Positions 1 to 13,000 of a DNA stretch of 64,000 nt are shown one piece after another; the first letter of the stretch is position 1; the number at the start of each line of letters is the position of its first letter. Below the pieces are notes generated by a model. That model was not told the DNA's origin. It saw only the letters and a list, made by a program, of their open reading frames with translations, and did no database searches. The stretch lies in the NCBI GenBank assembly GCA_037501455.1, contig CM074855.1, positions 55,001,001 to 55,065,000 on the forward strand, in the 5' to 3' direction. A program made the position numbers and the translations under genes. The DNA is from Lantana camara (lineage: Eukaryota > Streptophyta > Magnoliopsida > Lamiales > Verbenaceae).

Positions 1-457
1 CGAATAACGAAGAACGAGAGCGTCATTTTTTCTGAAGTATCAGTTCGTAAAATTGAAGTACTGAAAACAGAAATTGAAGTATTGTTGCATTTAACATAGA
101 GTTTGAATATTCGAAAATAAGGTGTTCCAACACAATACGATTATTGGAGCATTAAATTGAGATTCAGTGAAACCTAGGTGTCTATTCGTAAAGGGCGAAG
201 TATGATTATCCGATAACAAGGTGTTCATCGGATATTTCGAAACAACGAGTGTCATTGCTTCAAAAGTATTAATTTGTAAAATTGGAATATGTATATGCAT
301 AGTAAGGAGAAATAACTTAAAAACATTTCATAAAGATGAAATCTCTACATATATTGTTAGAAACACATGTATTTACGAGAAAGTGATTAAATATTTCGGG
401 AAAACACAAGTTCAAATTTGATCCCAACATAATATTACAATGTATTAAATCATAAAT
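1..457. repeat. Representative satellite monomer with dyad and internal duplication
   Basis: Reference unit for the array. Positions 207-214 (TATCCGAT) and 227-234 (ATCGGATA) form an 8-bp perfect inverted repeat. Inside it, AACA (215-218) and TGTT (222-225) also pair, giving a 12-bp stem with one bulged C and a 3-nt AGG loop. A second small dyad, GTGTT-CC-AACAC, lies at 122-133; in some later monomers it becomes the perfect 12-bp palindrome GTGTTGCAACAC. Positions about 8-60 resemble positions about 238-290 (roughly 40 of 50 aligned bases identical, best seen in monomers reading TTCGTAAAATTG in both halves), so the unit probably descends from a shorter repeat. A further TTCGTAAA motif sits at 185. 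Confidence 0.9.
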
Positions 458-3400
458 CGAATAACGAAGAACGAGAGCGTCATTATTTCAGAAGTATCAG
501 TTCGCAAAATTGAAGTACTGAAAACAGAAATTGAAGTATTGTTGCATTTAACATAGAGTTTGAATATTCGAAAATAAGGTGTTCCAACACAATACCATTA
601 TTGGAGCATTAAATTGAGATTTAGTGAAACCTAGGTGTCTATTCGTAAAGGGCGAAGTATGATTATCCGATAACAAGGTGTTCATCGGATATTTCGAAAC
701 AACGAGTGTCATTGCTTCAAAAGTATTAATTCGTAAAATTGGGATATGTATATGCATAGTAAGGAGAAATAACTTAAAAACATTTCATAAAGATGAAATC
801 TCTACATATATTGTTAGAAACACATGTATTTACGAGAAAGTGATTAAATATTTAGGGAAAACACAAGTTCAAATTTGATCCCAACATAATATTACAATGT
901 ATTAAATCATAAATCGAATAACCAAGAACGAGAGCGTCATTATTTCTGAAGTATCAGTTCGTAAAATTGAAGTACTGAAAACAGAAATTGAAGTATTGTT
1001 ACATTTAACATAGAGTTTGAATATTCGAAAATAAGGTGTTCCAACACAATACGATTATTGGAGCATTAAATTGAGATTCAGTGAAACCTAGGTGTCTATT
1101 CGTAAAGGGCGAAGTATGATTATCCGATAACAAGGTGTTCATCGGATATTTCGAAACAACGAGTGTCATTGCTTCAAAAGTATTAATTCGTAAAATTGGG
1201 ATATGTATATGCATAGTAAGGAGAAATCACTTAAAAACATTTCATAAAGATGAAATCTCTACATATATTGTTAGAAACACATGTATTTACGAGAAAGTGA
1301 TTAAATATTTCGGGAAAACACAAGTTCAAATTTGATCCCAACATAATATTACAATGTATTAAATCATAAATCGAATAACGAAGAACGAGAGCGTCATTTT
1401 TTCTGAAGTATCAGTTCGTAAAATTGAAGTACTGAAAACAGAAATTGAAGTATTGTTGCATTTAACATAGAGTTTGAATATTCGAAAATAAGGTGTTCCA
1501 ACACAATACGATTATTGGAGCATTAAATTGAGATTCAGTGAAACCTAGGTGTCTATTCGTAAAGGGCGAAGTATGATTATCCGATAACAAGGTGTTCATC
1601 GGATATTTCGAAACAACGAGTGTCATTGCTTCAAAAGTATTAATTTGTAAAATTGGAATATGTATATGCATAGTAAGGAGAAATAACTTAAAAACATTTC
1701 ATAAAGATGAAATCTCTACATATATTGTTAGAAACACATGTATTTACGAGAAAGTGATTAAATATTTCGGGAAAACACAAGTTCAAATTTGATCCCAACA
1801 TAATATTACAATGTATTAAATCATAAATCGAATAACGAAGAACGAGAGCGTCATTATTTCAGAAGTATCAGTTCGCAAAATTGAAGTACTGAAAACAGAA
1901 ATTGAAGTATTGTTGCATTTAACATAGAGTTTGAATATTCGAAAATAAGGTGTTCCAACACAATACGATTATTGGAGCATTAAATTGAGATTTAGTGAAA
2001 CCTAGGTGTCTATTCGTAAAGGGCGAAGTATGATTATCCGATAACAAGGTGTTCATCGGATATTTCGAAACAACGAGTGTCATTGCTTCAAAAGTATTAA
2101 ATCGTAAAATTGGGATATGTATATGCATAGTAAGGAGAAATAACTTAAAAACATTTCATAAAGATGAAATCTCTACATATATTGTTAGAAACACATGTAT
2201 TTACGAGAAAGTGATTAAATATTTAGGGAAAACACAAGTTCAAATTTGATCCCAACATAATATTACAATGTATTAAATCATAAATCGAATAACCAAGAAC
2301 GAGAGCGTCATTATTTCTGAAGTATCAGTTCGTAAAATTGAAGTACTGAAAACAGAAATTGAAGTATTGTTACATTTAACATAGAGTTTGAATATTCGAA
2401 AATAAGGTGTTCCAACACAATACGATTATTGGAGCATTAAATTGAGATTCAGTGAAACCTAGGTGTCTATTCGTAAAGGGCGAAGTATGATTATCCGATA
2501 ACAAGGTGTTCATCGGATATTTCGAAACAACGAGTGTCATTGCTTCAAAAGTATTAATTCGTAAAATTGGGATATGTATATGCATAGTAAGGAGAAATCA
2601 CTTAAAAACATTTCATAAAGATGAAATCTCTACATATATTGTTAGAAACACATGTATTTACGAGAAAGTGATTAAATATTTCGGGAAAACACAAGTTCAA
2701 ATTTGATCCCAACATAATATTACAATGTATTAAATCATAAATCGAATAACGAAGAACGAGAGCGTCATTTTTTCTGAAGTATCAGTTCGTAAAATTGAAG
2801 TACTGAAAACAGAAATTGAAGTATTGTTGCATTTAACATAGAGTTTGAATATTCGAAAATAAGGTGTTCCAACACAATACGATTATTGGAGCATTAAATT
2901 GAGATTCAGTGAAACCTAGGTGTCTATTCGTAAAGGGCGAAGTATGATTATCCGATAACAAGGTGTTCATCGGATATTTCGAAACAACGAGTGTCATTGC
3001 TTCAAAAGTATTAATTTGTAAAATTGGAATATGTATATGCATAGTAAGGAGAAATAACTTAAAAACATTTCATAAAGATGAAATCTCTACATATATTGTT
3101 AGAAACACATGTATTTACGAGAAAGTGATTAAATATTTCGGGAAAACACAAGTTCAAATTTGATCCCAACATAATATTACAATGTATTAAATCATAAATC
3201 GAATAACGAAGAACGAGAGCGTCATTATTTCAGAAGTATCAGTTCGCAAAATTGAAGTACTGAAAACAGAAATTGAAGTATTGTTGCATTTAACATAGAG
3301 TTTGAATATTCGAAAATAAGGTGTTCCAACACAATACGATTATTGGAGCATTAAATTGAGATTTAGTGAAACCTAGGTGTCTATTCGTAAAGGGCGAAGT

Positions 3401-4113
3401 ATGATTATCCGATAACAAGGTGTTCATCGGATATTTCGAAACAACGAGTGTCATTGCTTCAAAAGTATTAATTCGTAAAATTGGGATATGTATATGCATA
3501 GTAAGGAGAAATAACTTAAAAACATTTCATAAAGATGAAATCTCTACATATATTGTTAGAAACACATGTATTTACGAGAAAGTGATTAAATATTTAGGGA
3601 AAACACAAGTTCAAATTTGATCCCAACATAATATTACAATGTATTAAATCATAAATCGAATAACCAAGAACGAGAGCGTCATTATTTCTGAAGTATCAGT
3701 TCGTAAAATTGAAGTACTGAAAACAGAAATTGAAGTATTGTTACATTTAACATAGAGTTTGAATATTCGAAAATAAGGTGTTCCAACACAATACGATTAT
3801 TGGAGCATTAAATTGAGATTCAGTGAAACCTAGGTGTCTATTCGTAAAGGGCGAAGTATGATTATCCGATAACAAGGTGTTCATCGGATATTTCGAAACA
3901 ACGAGTGTCATTGCTTCAAAAGTATTAATTCGTAAAATTGGGATATGTATATGCATAGTAAGGAGAAATCACTTAAAAACATTTCATAAAGATGAAATCT
4001 CTACATATATTGTTAGAAACACATGTATTTACGAGAAAGTGATTAAATATTTCGGGAAAACACAAGTTCAAATTTGATCCCAACATAATATTACAATGTA
4101 TTAAATCATAAAT
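1..4113. repeat. Three-monomer higher-order repeat (1,371 bp), three copies
   Basis: Monomer types A, B and C recur in order at 1-1371, 1372-2742 and 2743-4113. A carries TCATTTTTTCTG and AATTTGTAAAATT; B carries TTTCAGAAG with TTCGCAAAA; C carries AATAACCAAG and AGAAATCACTT. Copies are almost identical; I noticed only isolated differences, for example in the B units starting at 458 and 1829. A further A-B-C set occurs at 5485-6855, and in both places C is followed by the same fourth type (units starting at 4114 and 6856), which shows a larger duplicated segment. Confidence 0.93.
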
Positions 4114-7100
4114 CGAATAACGAAGAACGAGAGCGTCATTATTTCAGAAGTATCAGTTCGTAAAATTGAAGTACTGAAAACAGAAATTGAAGTATTGTTG
4201 CATTTAACATAGAGTTTGAATATTCGAAAATAAGGTGTTCCAACACAATACGATTATTGGAGCATTAAATTGAGATTCAGTGAAACCTAGGTGTCTATTC
4301 GTAAAGGGCGAAGTATGATTATCCGATAACAAGGTGTTCATCGGATATTTCGAAAGAACGAGTGTCGTTGCTTCAAAAGTATTAATTCGTAAAATTGCGA
4401 TATGTATATGCATAGTAAGGAGAAATAACTTAAAAACATTTCATAAAGTTGAAATCTCTACATATATTGTTAGAAACACATGTATTTACGAGAAAGTGAT
4501 TAAATATTTCGGGAAAACACAAGTTCAAATTTGATCCCAACATAATATTACAATGTATTAAATCATAAATCGAATAATGAAGAACGAGAGGGTTATTATT
4601 TCTGAAGTATCAGTTCGCAAAATTGAAGTACTGAAAACAGAAATTGAAGTATTGTTGCATTTAACATAGAGTTTGAATATTCAAAAATAAGGTGTTCCAA
4701 CACAATACGATTATTGGAGCATTAAATTGAGATTTGGTGAAACCTAGGTGTCTATTCGTAAAGGGCGAAGTATGATTATCCGATAACAAGGTGTTCATCT
4801 GATATTTCGAAATAACGAGTGTCATTGCTTCAAAAGTATTAATTCGTAAAATTGGGATATGTATATGCATAATAAGGAGAAATAACTTAAAAACATTTGA
4901 TAAAGATGAAATTTGTCCATATTTTGTTAGAAACACGTGTAATTACAAGAAAGTGATAAAATATTTAGGGAAAACACAAGTTCAAATTTGATCCCAACAT
5001 AATATTACAATGTATTAAATCATAAATCGAATAACGAAGAACGAGAGCGTCATTATTTCTGAAGTATCAGTTCGTAAAATTGAAGTACTGAAAACAGAAA
5101 TTGAAGTATTGTTACATTTAACATAGAGTTTGAATATTCGAAAATAAGGTGTTCCAACACAATACGATTATTGGAGCATTAAATTGAGATTCAGTGAAAC
5201 CTAGGTGTCTATTCGTAAAGGGCGAAGTATGATTATCCGATAACAAGGTGTTCATCGGATATTTCGAAACAACGAGTGTCATTGCTTCAAAAGTATTAAT
5301 TCGTAAAATTGGGATATGTATATGCATAGTAAGGAGAAATAACTTAAAAACATTTTATAAAGATGAAATCTCTACATATATTGTTAGAAACACATGTAAT
5401 CACGAGAAAGTTATTAAATATTTCGGGAAAACACAAGTTCAAATTTGATCCCAACATAATATTACAATGTATTAAATCATAAATCGAATAACGAAGAACG
5501 AGAGCGTCATTTTTTCTGAAGTATCAGTTCGTAAAATTGAAGTACTGAAAACAGAAATTGAAGTATTGTTGCATTTAACATAGAGTTTGAATATTCGAAA
5601 ATAAGGTGTTCCAACACAATACGATTATTGGAGCATTAAATTGAGATTCAGTGAAACCTAGGTGTCTATTCGTAAAGGGCGAAGTATGATTATCCGATAA
5701 CAAGGTGTTCATCGGATATTTCGAAACAACGAGTGTCATTGCTTCAAAAGTATTAATTTGTAAAATTGGAATATGTATATGCATAGTAAGGAGAAATAAC
5801 TTAAAAACATTTCATAAAGATGAAATCTCTACATATATTGTTAGAAACACATGTATTTACGATAAAGTGATTAAATATTTCGGGAAAACACAAGTTCAAA
5901 TTTGATCCCAACATAATATTACAATGTATTAAATCATAAATCGAATAACGAAGAACGAGAGCGTCATTATTTCAGAAGTATCAGTTCGCAAAATTGAAGT
6001 ACTGAAAATAGAAATTGAAGTATTGTTGCATTTAACATAGAGTTTGAATATTCGAAAATAAGGTGTTCCAACACAATACGATTATTGGAGCATTAAATTG
6101 AGATTTAGTGAAACCTAGGTGTCTATTCGTAAAGGGCGAAGTATGATTATCCGATAACAAGGTGTTCATCGGATATTTCGAAACAACGAGTGTCATTGCT
6201 TCAAAAGTATTAATTCGTAAAATTGGGATATGTATATGCATAGTAAGGAGAAATAACTTAAAAACATTTCATAAAGATGAAATCTCTACATATATTGTTA
6301 GAAACACATGTATTTACGAGAAAGTGATTAAATATTTAGGGAAAACACAAGTTCAAATTTGATCCCAACATAATATTACAATGTATTAAATCATAAATCG
6401 AATAACCAAGAACGAGAGCGTCATTATTTCTGAAGTATCAGTTCGTAAAATTGAAGTACTGAAAACAGAAATTGAAGTATTGTTACATTTAACATAGAGT
6501 TTGAATATTCGAAAATAAGGTGTTCCAACACAATACGATTATTGGAGCATTAAATTGAGATTCAGTGAAACCTAGGTGTCTATTCGTAAAGGGCGAAGTA
6601 TGATTATCCGATAACAAGGTGTTCATCGGATATTTCGAAACAACGAGTGTCATTGCTTCAAAAGTATTAATTCGTAAAATTGGGATATGTATATGCATAG
6701 TAAGGAGAAATCACTTAAAAACATTTCATAAAGATGAAATCTCTACATATATTGTTAGAAACACATGTATTTACGAGAAAGTGATTAAATATTTCGGGAA
6801 AACACAAGTTCAAATTTGATCCCAACATAATATTACAATGTATTAAATCATAAATCGAATAACGAAGAACGAGAGCGTCATTATTTCAGAAGTATCAGTT
6901 CGTAAAATTGAAGTACTGAAAACAGAAATTGAAGTATTGTTGCATTTAACATAGAGTTTGAATATTCGAAAATAAGGTGTTCCAACACAATACGATTATT
7001 GGAGCATTAAATTGAGATTCAGTGAAACCTAGGTGTCTATTCGTAAAGGGCGAAGTATGATTATCCGATAACAAGGTGTTCATCGGATATTTCGAAAGAA

Positions 7101-10053
7101 CGAGTGTCGTTGCTTCAAAAGTATTAATTCGTAAAATTGCGATATGTATATGCATAGTAAGGAGAAATAACTTAAAAACATTTCATAAAGTTGAAATCTC
7201 TACATATATTGTTAGAAACACATGTATTTACGAGAAAGTGATTAAATATTTCGGGAAAACACAAGTTCAAATTTGATCCCAACATAACATTACAATGTAT
7301 TAAATCATAAATCGAATAACGAAGAACGAGAGCGTCATTTTTTCTGAAGTATCAGTTCGTAAAATTGAAGTACTGAAACAGAAATTGAAGTATTGTTGCA
7401 TTTAACATAGAGTTTGAATATTCGAAAATAAGGTGTTCCAACACAATACAATTATTGGAGCATTAAATTGAGATTCAGTGAAACCTAGGTGTCTATTCGT
7501 AAAGGGCGAAGTATGATTATCCGATAACAAGGTGTTCATCGGATATTTCGAAACAACGAGTGTCATTGCTTCAAAAGTATTAATTCGTAAAATTGGGATA
7601 TGTATATGCATAGTAAGGAGAAATCACTTAAAAACATTTCATAAAGATGAAATGTCTACATATATTGTTAGAAACACATGTATTTACGAGAAAGTGATTA
7701 AATATTTCGGGAAAACACAAGTTCAAATTTGATCCCAACATAATATTACAATGTATTAAATCATAAATCGAATAACGAAGAACGAGAGCGTCATTATTTC
7801 AGAAGTATCAGTTCGCAAAATTGAAGTACTGAAAAAAGAAATTGAAGTATTGTTGCATTTAACATAGAGTTTGAATATTCGAAAATAAGGTGTTCCAACA
7901 CAATACGATTATTGGAGCATTAAATTGAGATTTAGTGAAACCTAGGTGTCTATTCGTAAAGGGCGAAGTATGATTATCCGATAACAAGGTGTTCATCGGA
8001 TATTTCGAAACAACGAGTGTCATTGCTTCAAAAGTATTAATTCGTAAAATTGGGATATGTATATGCATAGTAAGGAGAAATAACTTAAAAACATTTCATA
8101 AAGATGAAATCTCTACATATATTGTTAGAAACACATGTATTTACGAGAAAGTGATTAAATATTTCGGGAAAACACAAGTTCAAATTTGATCCCAACATAA
8201 TATTACAATGTATTAAATCATAAATCGAATAACGAAGAACGAGAGCGTCATTATTTCTGAAGTATCAGTTCGTAAAATTGAAGTACTGAAAACAGAAATT
8301 GAAGTATTGTTACATTTAACATAGAGTTTGAATATTCGAAAATAAGGTGTTCCAACACAATACGATTATTGGAGCATTAAATTGAGATTCAGTGAAACCT
8401 AGGTGTCTATTCGTAAAGGGCGAAGTATGATTATCCGATAACAAGGTGTTCATCGGATATTTCGAAACAACGAGTGTCATTGCTTCAAAAGTATTAATTC
8501 GTAAAATTGGGATATGTATATGCATAGTAAGGAGAAATAACTTAAAAACATTTTATAAAGATGAAATCTCTACATATATTGTTAGAAACACATGTAATCA
8601 CGAGAAAGTGATTAAATATTTCGGGAAAACACAAGTTCAAATTTGATCCCAACTTAATATTACAATGTATTAAATCATAAATCGAATAATGAAGAACGAG
8701 AGGGTTATTATTTCTGAAGTATCAGTTCGCAAAATTGAAGTACTGAAAACAGAAATTGAAGTATTGTTGCATTTAACATAGAGTTTGAATATTCGAAAAT
8801 AAGGTGTTCCAACACAACACGATTATTGGAGCATTAAATTGAGATTTAGTGAAACCTAGGTGTCTATTCGTAAAGGGCGAAGTATGATTATCCGATAACA
8901 AGGTGTTCATCTGATATTTCGAAATAACGAGTGTCATTGCTTCAAAAGTATTAATTCGTAAAATTGGGATATGTATATGCATAATAAGGAGAAATAACTT
9001 AAAAACATTTGATAAAGATGAAATTTGTCCATATTTTGTTAGAAACACGTGTAATTACAAGAAAGTGATAAAATATTTAGGGAAAACACAAGTTCAAATT
9101 TGATCCCAACATAATATTACAATGTATTAAATCATAAATCGAATAACGAAGAACGAGAGCGTCATTATTTCTGAAGTATCAGTTCGTAAAATTGAAGTAC
9201 TGAAAACAGAAATTGAAGTATTGTTACATTTAACATAGAGTTTGAATATTCGAAAATAAGGTGTTCCAACACAATACGATTATTGGAGCATTAAATTGAG
9301 ATTCAGTGAAACCTAGGTGTCTATTCGTAAAGGGCGAAGTATGATTATCCGATAACAAGGTGTTCATCGGATATTTCGAAACAACGAGTGTCATTGCTTC
9401 AAAAGTATTAATTCGTAAAATTGGGATATGTATATGCATAATAAGGAGAAATAACTTAAAAACATTTGATAAAGATGAAATTTGTCCGTATATTGTTAGA
9501 AACACGTGTAATTACAAGAAAGTGATAAAATATTTAGGGAAAACACAAGTTCAAATTTGATCCCAACATAATATTACAATGTATTAAATCATAAATCGAA
9601 TAACGAAGAACGAGAGCGTCATTATTTCTGAAGTATCAGTTCGTAAAATTGAAGTACTGAAAACAGAAATTGAAGTATTGTTACATTTAACATAGAGTTT
9701 GAATATTCGAAAATAAGGTGTTCCAACACAATACGATTATTGGAGCATTAAATTGAGATTTAGTGAAACCTAGGTGTCTATTCGTAAAGGGCGAAGTATG
9801 ATTATCCGATAACAAGGTGTTCATCGGATATTTCGAAACAACGAGTGTAATTGCTTCAAAAGTATTAATTCGTAAAATTGGGATATGTATATGCATAGTA
9901 AGGAGAAATCACTTAAAAACATTTCATAAATATGAAATCTCTACATATATTGTTAGAAACACATGTATTTACGAGAAAGTGATTAAATATTTCGGGAAAA
10001 CACAAGTTCAAATTTGATCCCAACATAATATTACAATGTATTAAATCATAAAT

Positions 10054-13000
10054 CGAATAACGAAGAACGAGAGCGTCATTATTTCTGAAGTATCAGTTCG
10101 TAAAATTGAAGTACTGAAAACAGAAATTGAAGTATTGTTACATTTAACATAGAGTTTGAATATTCGAAAATAAGGTGTTCCAACACAATACGATTATTGG
10201 AGCATTAAATTGAGATTTAGTGAAACCTAGGTGTCTATTCGTAAAGGGCGAAGTATGATTATCCGATAACAAGGTGTTCATCGGATATTTCGAAACAACG
10301 AGTGTAATTGCTTCAAAAGTATTAATTCGTAAAATTGGGATATGTATATGCATAGTAAGGAGAAATCACTTAAAAACATTTCATAAATATGAAATCTCTA
10401 CATATATTGTTAGAAACACATGTATTTACGAGAAAGTGATTAAATATTTCGGGAAAACACAAGTTCAAATTTGATCCCAACATAATATTACAATGTATTA
10501 AATCATAAATCGAATAACGAAGAACGAGAGCGTCATTATTTCAGAAGTATCAGTTCGTAAAATTGAAGTACTTAAAACAGAAATTGAAGTATTGTTGCAT
10601 TTAACATAGAGTTTGAATATTCGAAAACAAGGTGTTCCAACACAATACGATTATTGGAGCATTAAATTGAGATTCAGTGAAACCTAGGTGTCTATTCGTA
10701 AAGGGCGAAGTATGATTATCCGATAACAAGGTGTTCATCTGATATTTCGAAATAACGAGTGTCATTGCTTCAAAAGTATTAATTCGTAAAATTGGGATAT
10801 GTATATGCATAATAAGGAGAAATAACTTAAAAACATTTGATAAAGATGAAATTTGTCCATATTTTGTTAGAAACACGTGTAATTACAAGAAAGTGATAAA
10901 ATATTTAGGGAAAACACAAGTTCAAATTTGATCCCAACATAATATTACAATGTATTAAATCATAAATCGAATAACGAAGAACGAGAGCGTCATTATTTCT
11001 GAAGTATCAGTTCGTAAAATTGAAGTACTGAAAACAGAAATTGAAGTATTGTTACATTTAACATAGAGTTTGAATATTCGAAAATAAGGTGTTCCAACAC
11101 AATACGATTATTGGAGCATTAAATTGAGATTCAGTGAAACCTAGGTGTCTATTCGTAAAGGGCGAAGTATGATTATCCGATAACAAGGTGTTCATCGGAT
11201 ATTTCGAAACAACGAGTGTCATTGCTTCAAAAGTATTAATTCGTAAAATTGGGATATGTATATGCATAGTAAGGAGAAATAACTTAAAAACATTTTATAA
11301 AGATGAAATCTCTACATATATTGTTAGAAACACATGTAATCACGAGAAAGTGATTAAATATTTCGGGAAAACACAAGTTCAAATTTGATCCCAACTTAAT
11401 ATTACAATGTATTAAATCATAAATCGAATAATGAAGAACGAGAGGGTTATTATTTCTGAAGTATCAGTTCGCAAAATTGAAGTACTGAAAACAGAAATTG
11501 AAGTATTGTTGCATTTAACATAGAGTTTGAATATTCGAAAATAAGGTGTTCCAACACAATACGATTATTGGAGCATTAAATTGAGATTTAGTGAAACCTA
11601 GGTGTCTATTCGTAAAGGGTGAAGTATGATTATCCGATAACAAGGTGTTCATCTGATATTTCGAAATAACGAGTGTCATTGCTTCAAAAGTATTAATTCG
11701 TAAAATTGGGATATGTATATGCATAATAAGGAGAAATAACTTAAAAACATTTGATAAAGATGAAATTTGTCCGTATATTGTTAGAAACACGTGTAATTAC
11801 AAGAAAGTGATAAAATATTTAGGGAAAACACAAGTTCAAATTTGATCCCAACATAATATTACAATGTATTAAATCATAAATCGAATAACGAAGAACGAGA
11901 GCGTCATTATTTCTGAAGTATCAGTTCGTAAAATTGAAGTACTGAAAACAGAAATTGAAGTATTGTTACATTTAACATAGAGTTTGAATATTCGAAAATA
12001 AGGTGTTCCAACACAATACGATTATTGGAGCATTAAATTGAGATTTAGTGAAACCTAGGTGTCTATTCGTAAAGGGCGAAGTATGATTATCCGATAACAA
12101 GGTGTTCATCGGATATTTCGAAACAACGAGTGTAATTGCTTCAAAAGTATTAATTCGTAAAATTGGGATATGTATATGCATAGTAAGGAGAAATCACTTA
12201 AAAACATTTCATAAATATGAAATCTCTACATATATTGTTAGAAACACATGTATTTACGAGAAAGTGATTAAATATTTCGGGAAAACACAAGTTCAAATTT
12301 GATCCCAACATAATATTACAATGTATTAAATCATAAATCGAATAACGAAGAACGAGAGCGTCATTATTTCAGAAGTATCAGTTCGTAAAATTGAAGTACT
12401 TAAAACAGAAATTGAAGTATTGTTGCATTTAACATAGAGTTTGAATATTCGAAAATAAGGTGTTCCAACACAATACGATTATTGGAGCATTAAATTGAGA
12501 TTCAGTGAAACCTAGGTGTCTATTCGTAAAGGGCGAAGTATGATTATCCGATAACAAGGTGTTCATCGGATATTTCGAAAGAACGAGTGTCGTTGCTTCA
12601 AAAGTATTAATTCGTAAAATTGGGATATGTATATGCATAGTAAGGAGAAATAACTTAAAAACATTTCATAAAGATGAAATCTCTACATATATTGTTAGAA
12701 ACACATGTATTTACGAGAAAGTGATTAAATATTTCCGGAAAACACAAGTTCAAATTTGATCCCAACATAATATTACAATGTATTAAATCATAAATCGAAT
12801 AACGAAGAACGAGAGCGTCATTATTTCTGAAGTATCAGTTCGTAAAATTGAAGTACTGAAAACAGAAATTGAAGTATTGTTGCATTTAACATAGAGTTTG
12901 AATATTCGAAAATAAGGTGTTCCAACACAATACGATTATTGGAGCATTAAATTGAGATTCAGTGAAACCTAGGTGTCTATTCGTAAAGGGCGAAGTATGA

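Noticed and set aside
181..200. CENP-B box-like match at ATTCGTAAAGGGCGAAG in each monomer.
   Set aside because: TTCG matches, but the central A and the CGGG core do not (CGAA here), so it does not meet the consensus. Other TTCG-containing sites fit no better.
91..421. Overlapping open frames on opposite strands (about 66-69 codons, some 91) in nearly every satellite monomer, suggesting a multi-copy small protein.
   Set aside because: They recur only because the monomers are nearly identical. The plus-strand frame starts with GTG, some variants have early stops (for example TTCATCTGA units and ACATAAG units), differences change amino acids freely, and there is no promoter or known family.
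7313..7768. 456-bp monomers (also 15538-15993) as evidence of a different satellite subfamily.
   Set aside because: Each is explained by loss of one A in a run (TGAAACAG, CAGAATTG); otherwise they match neighbouring types.
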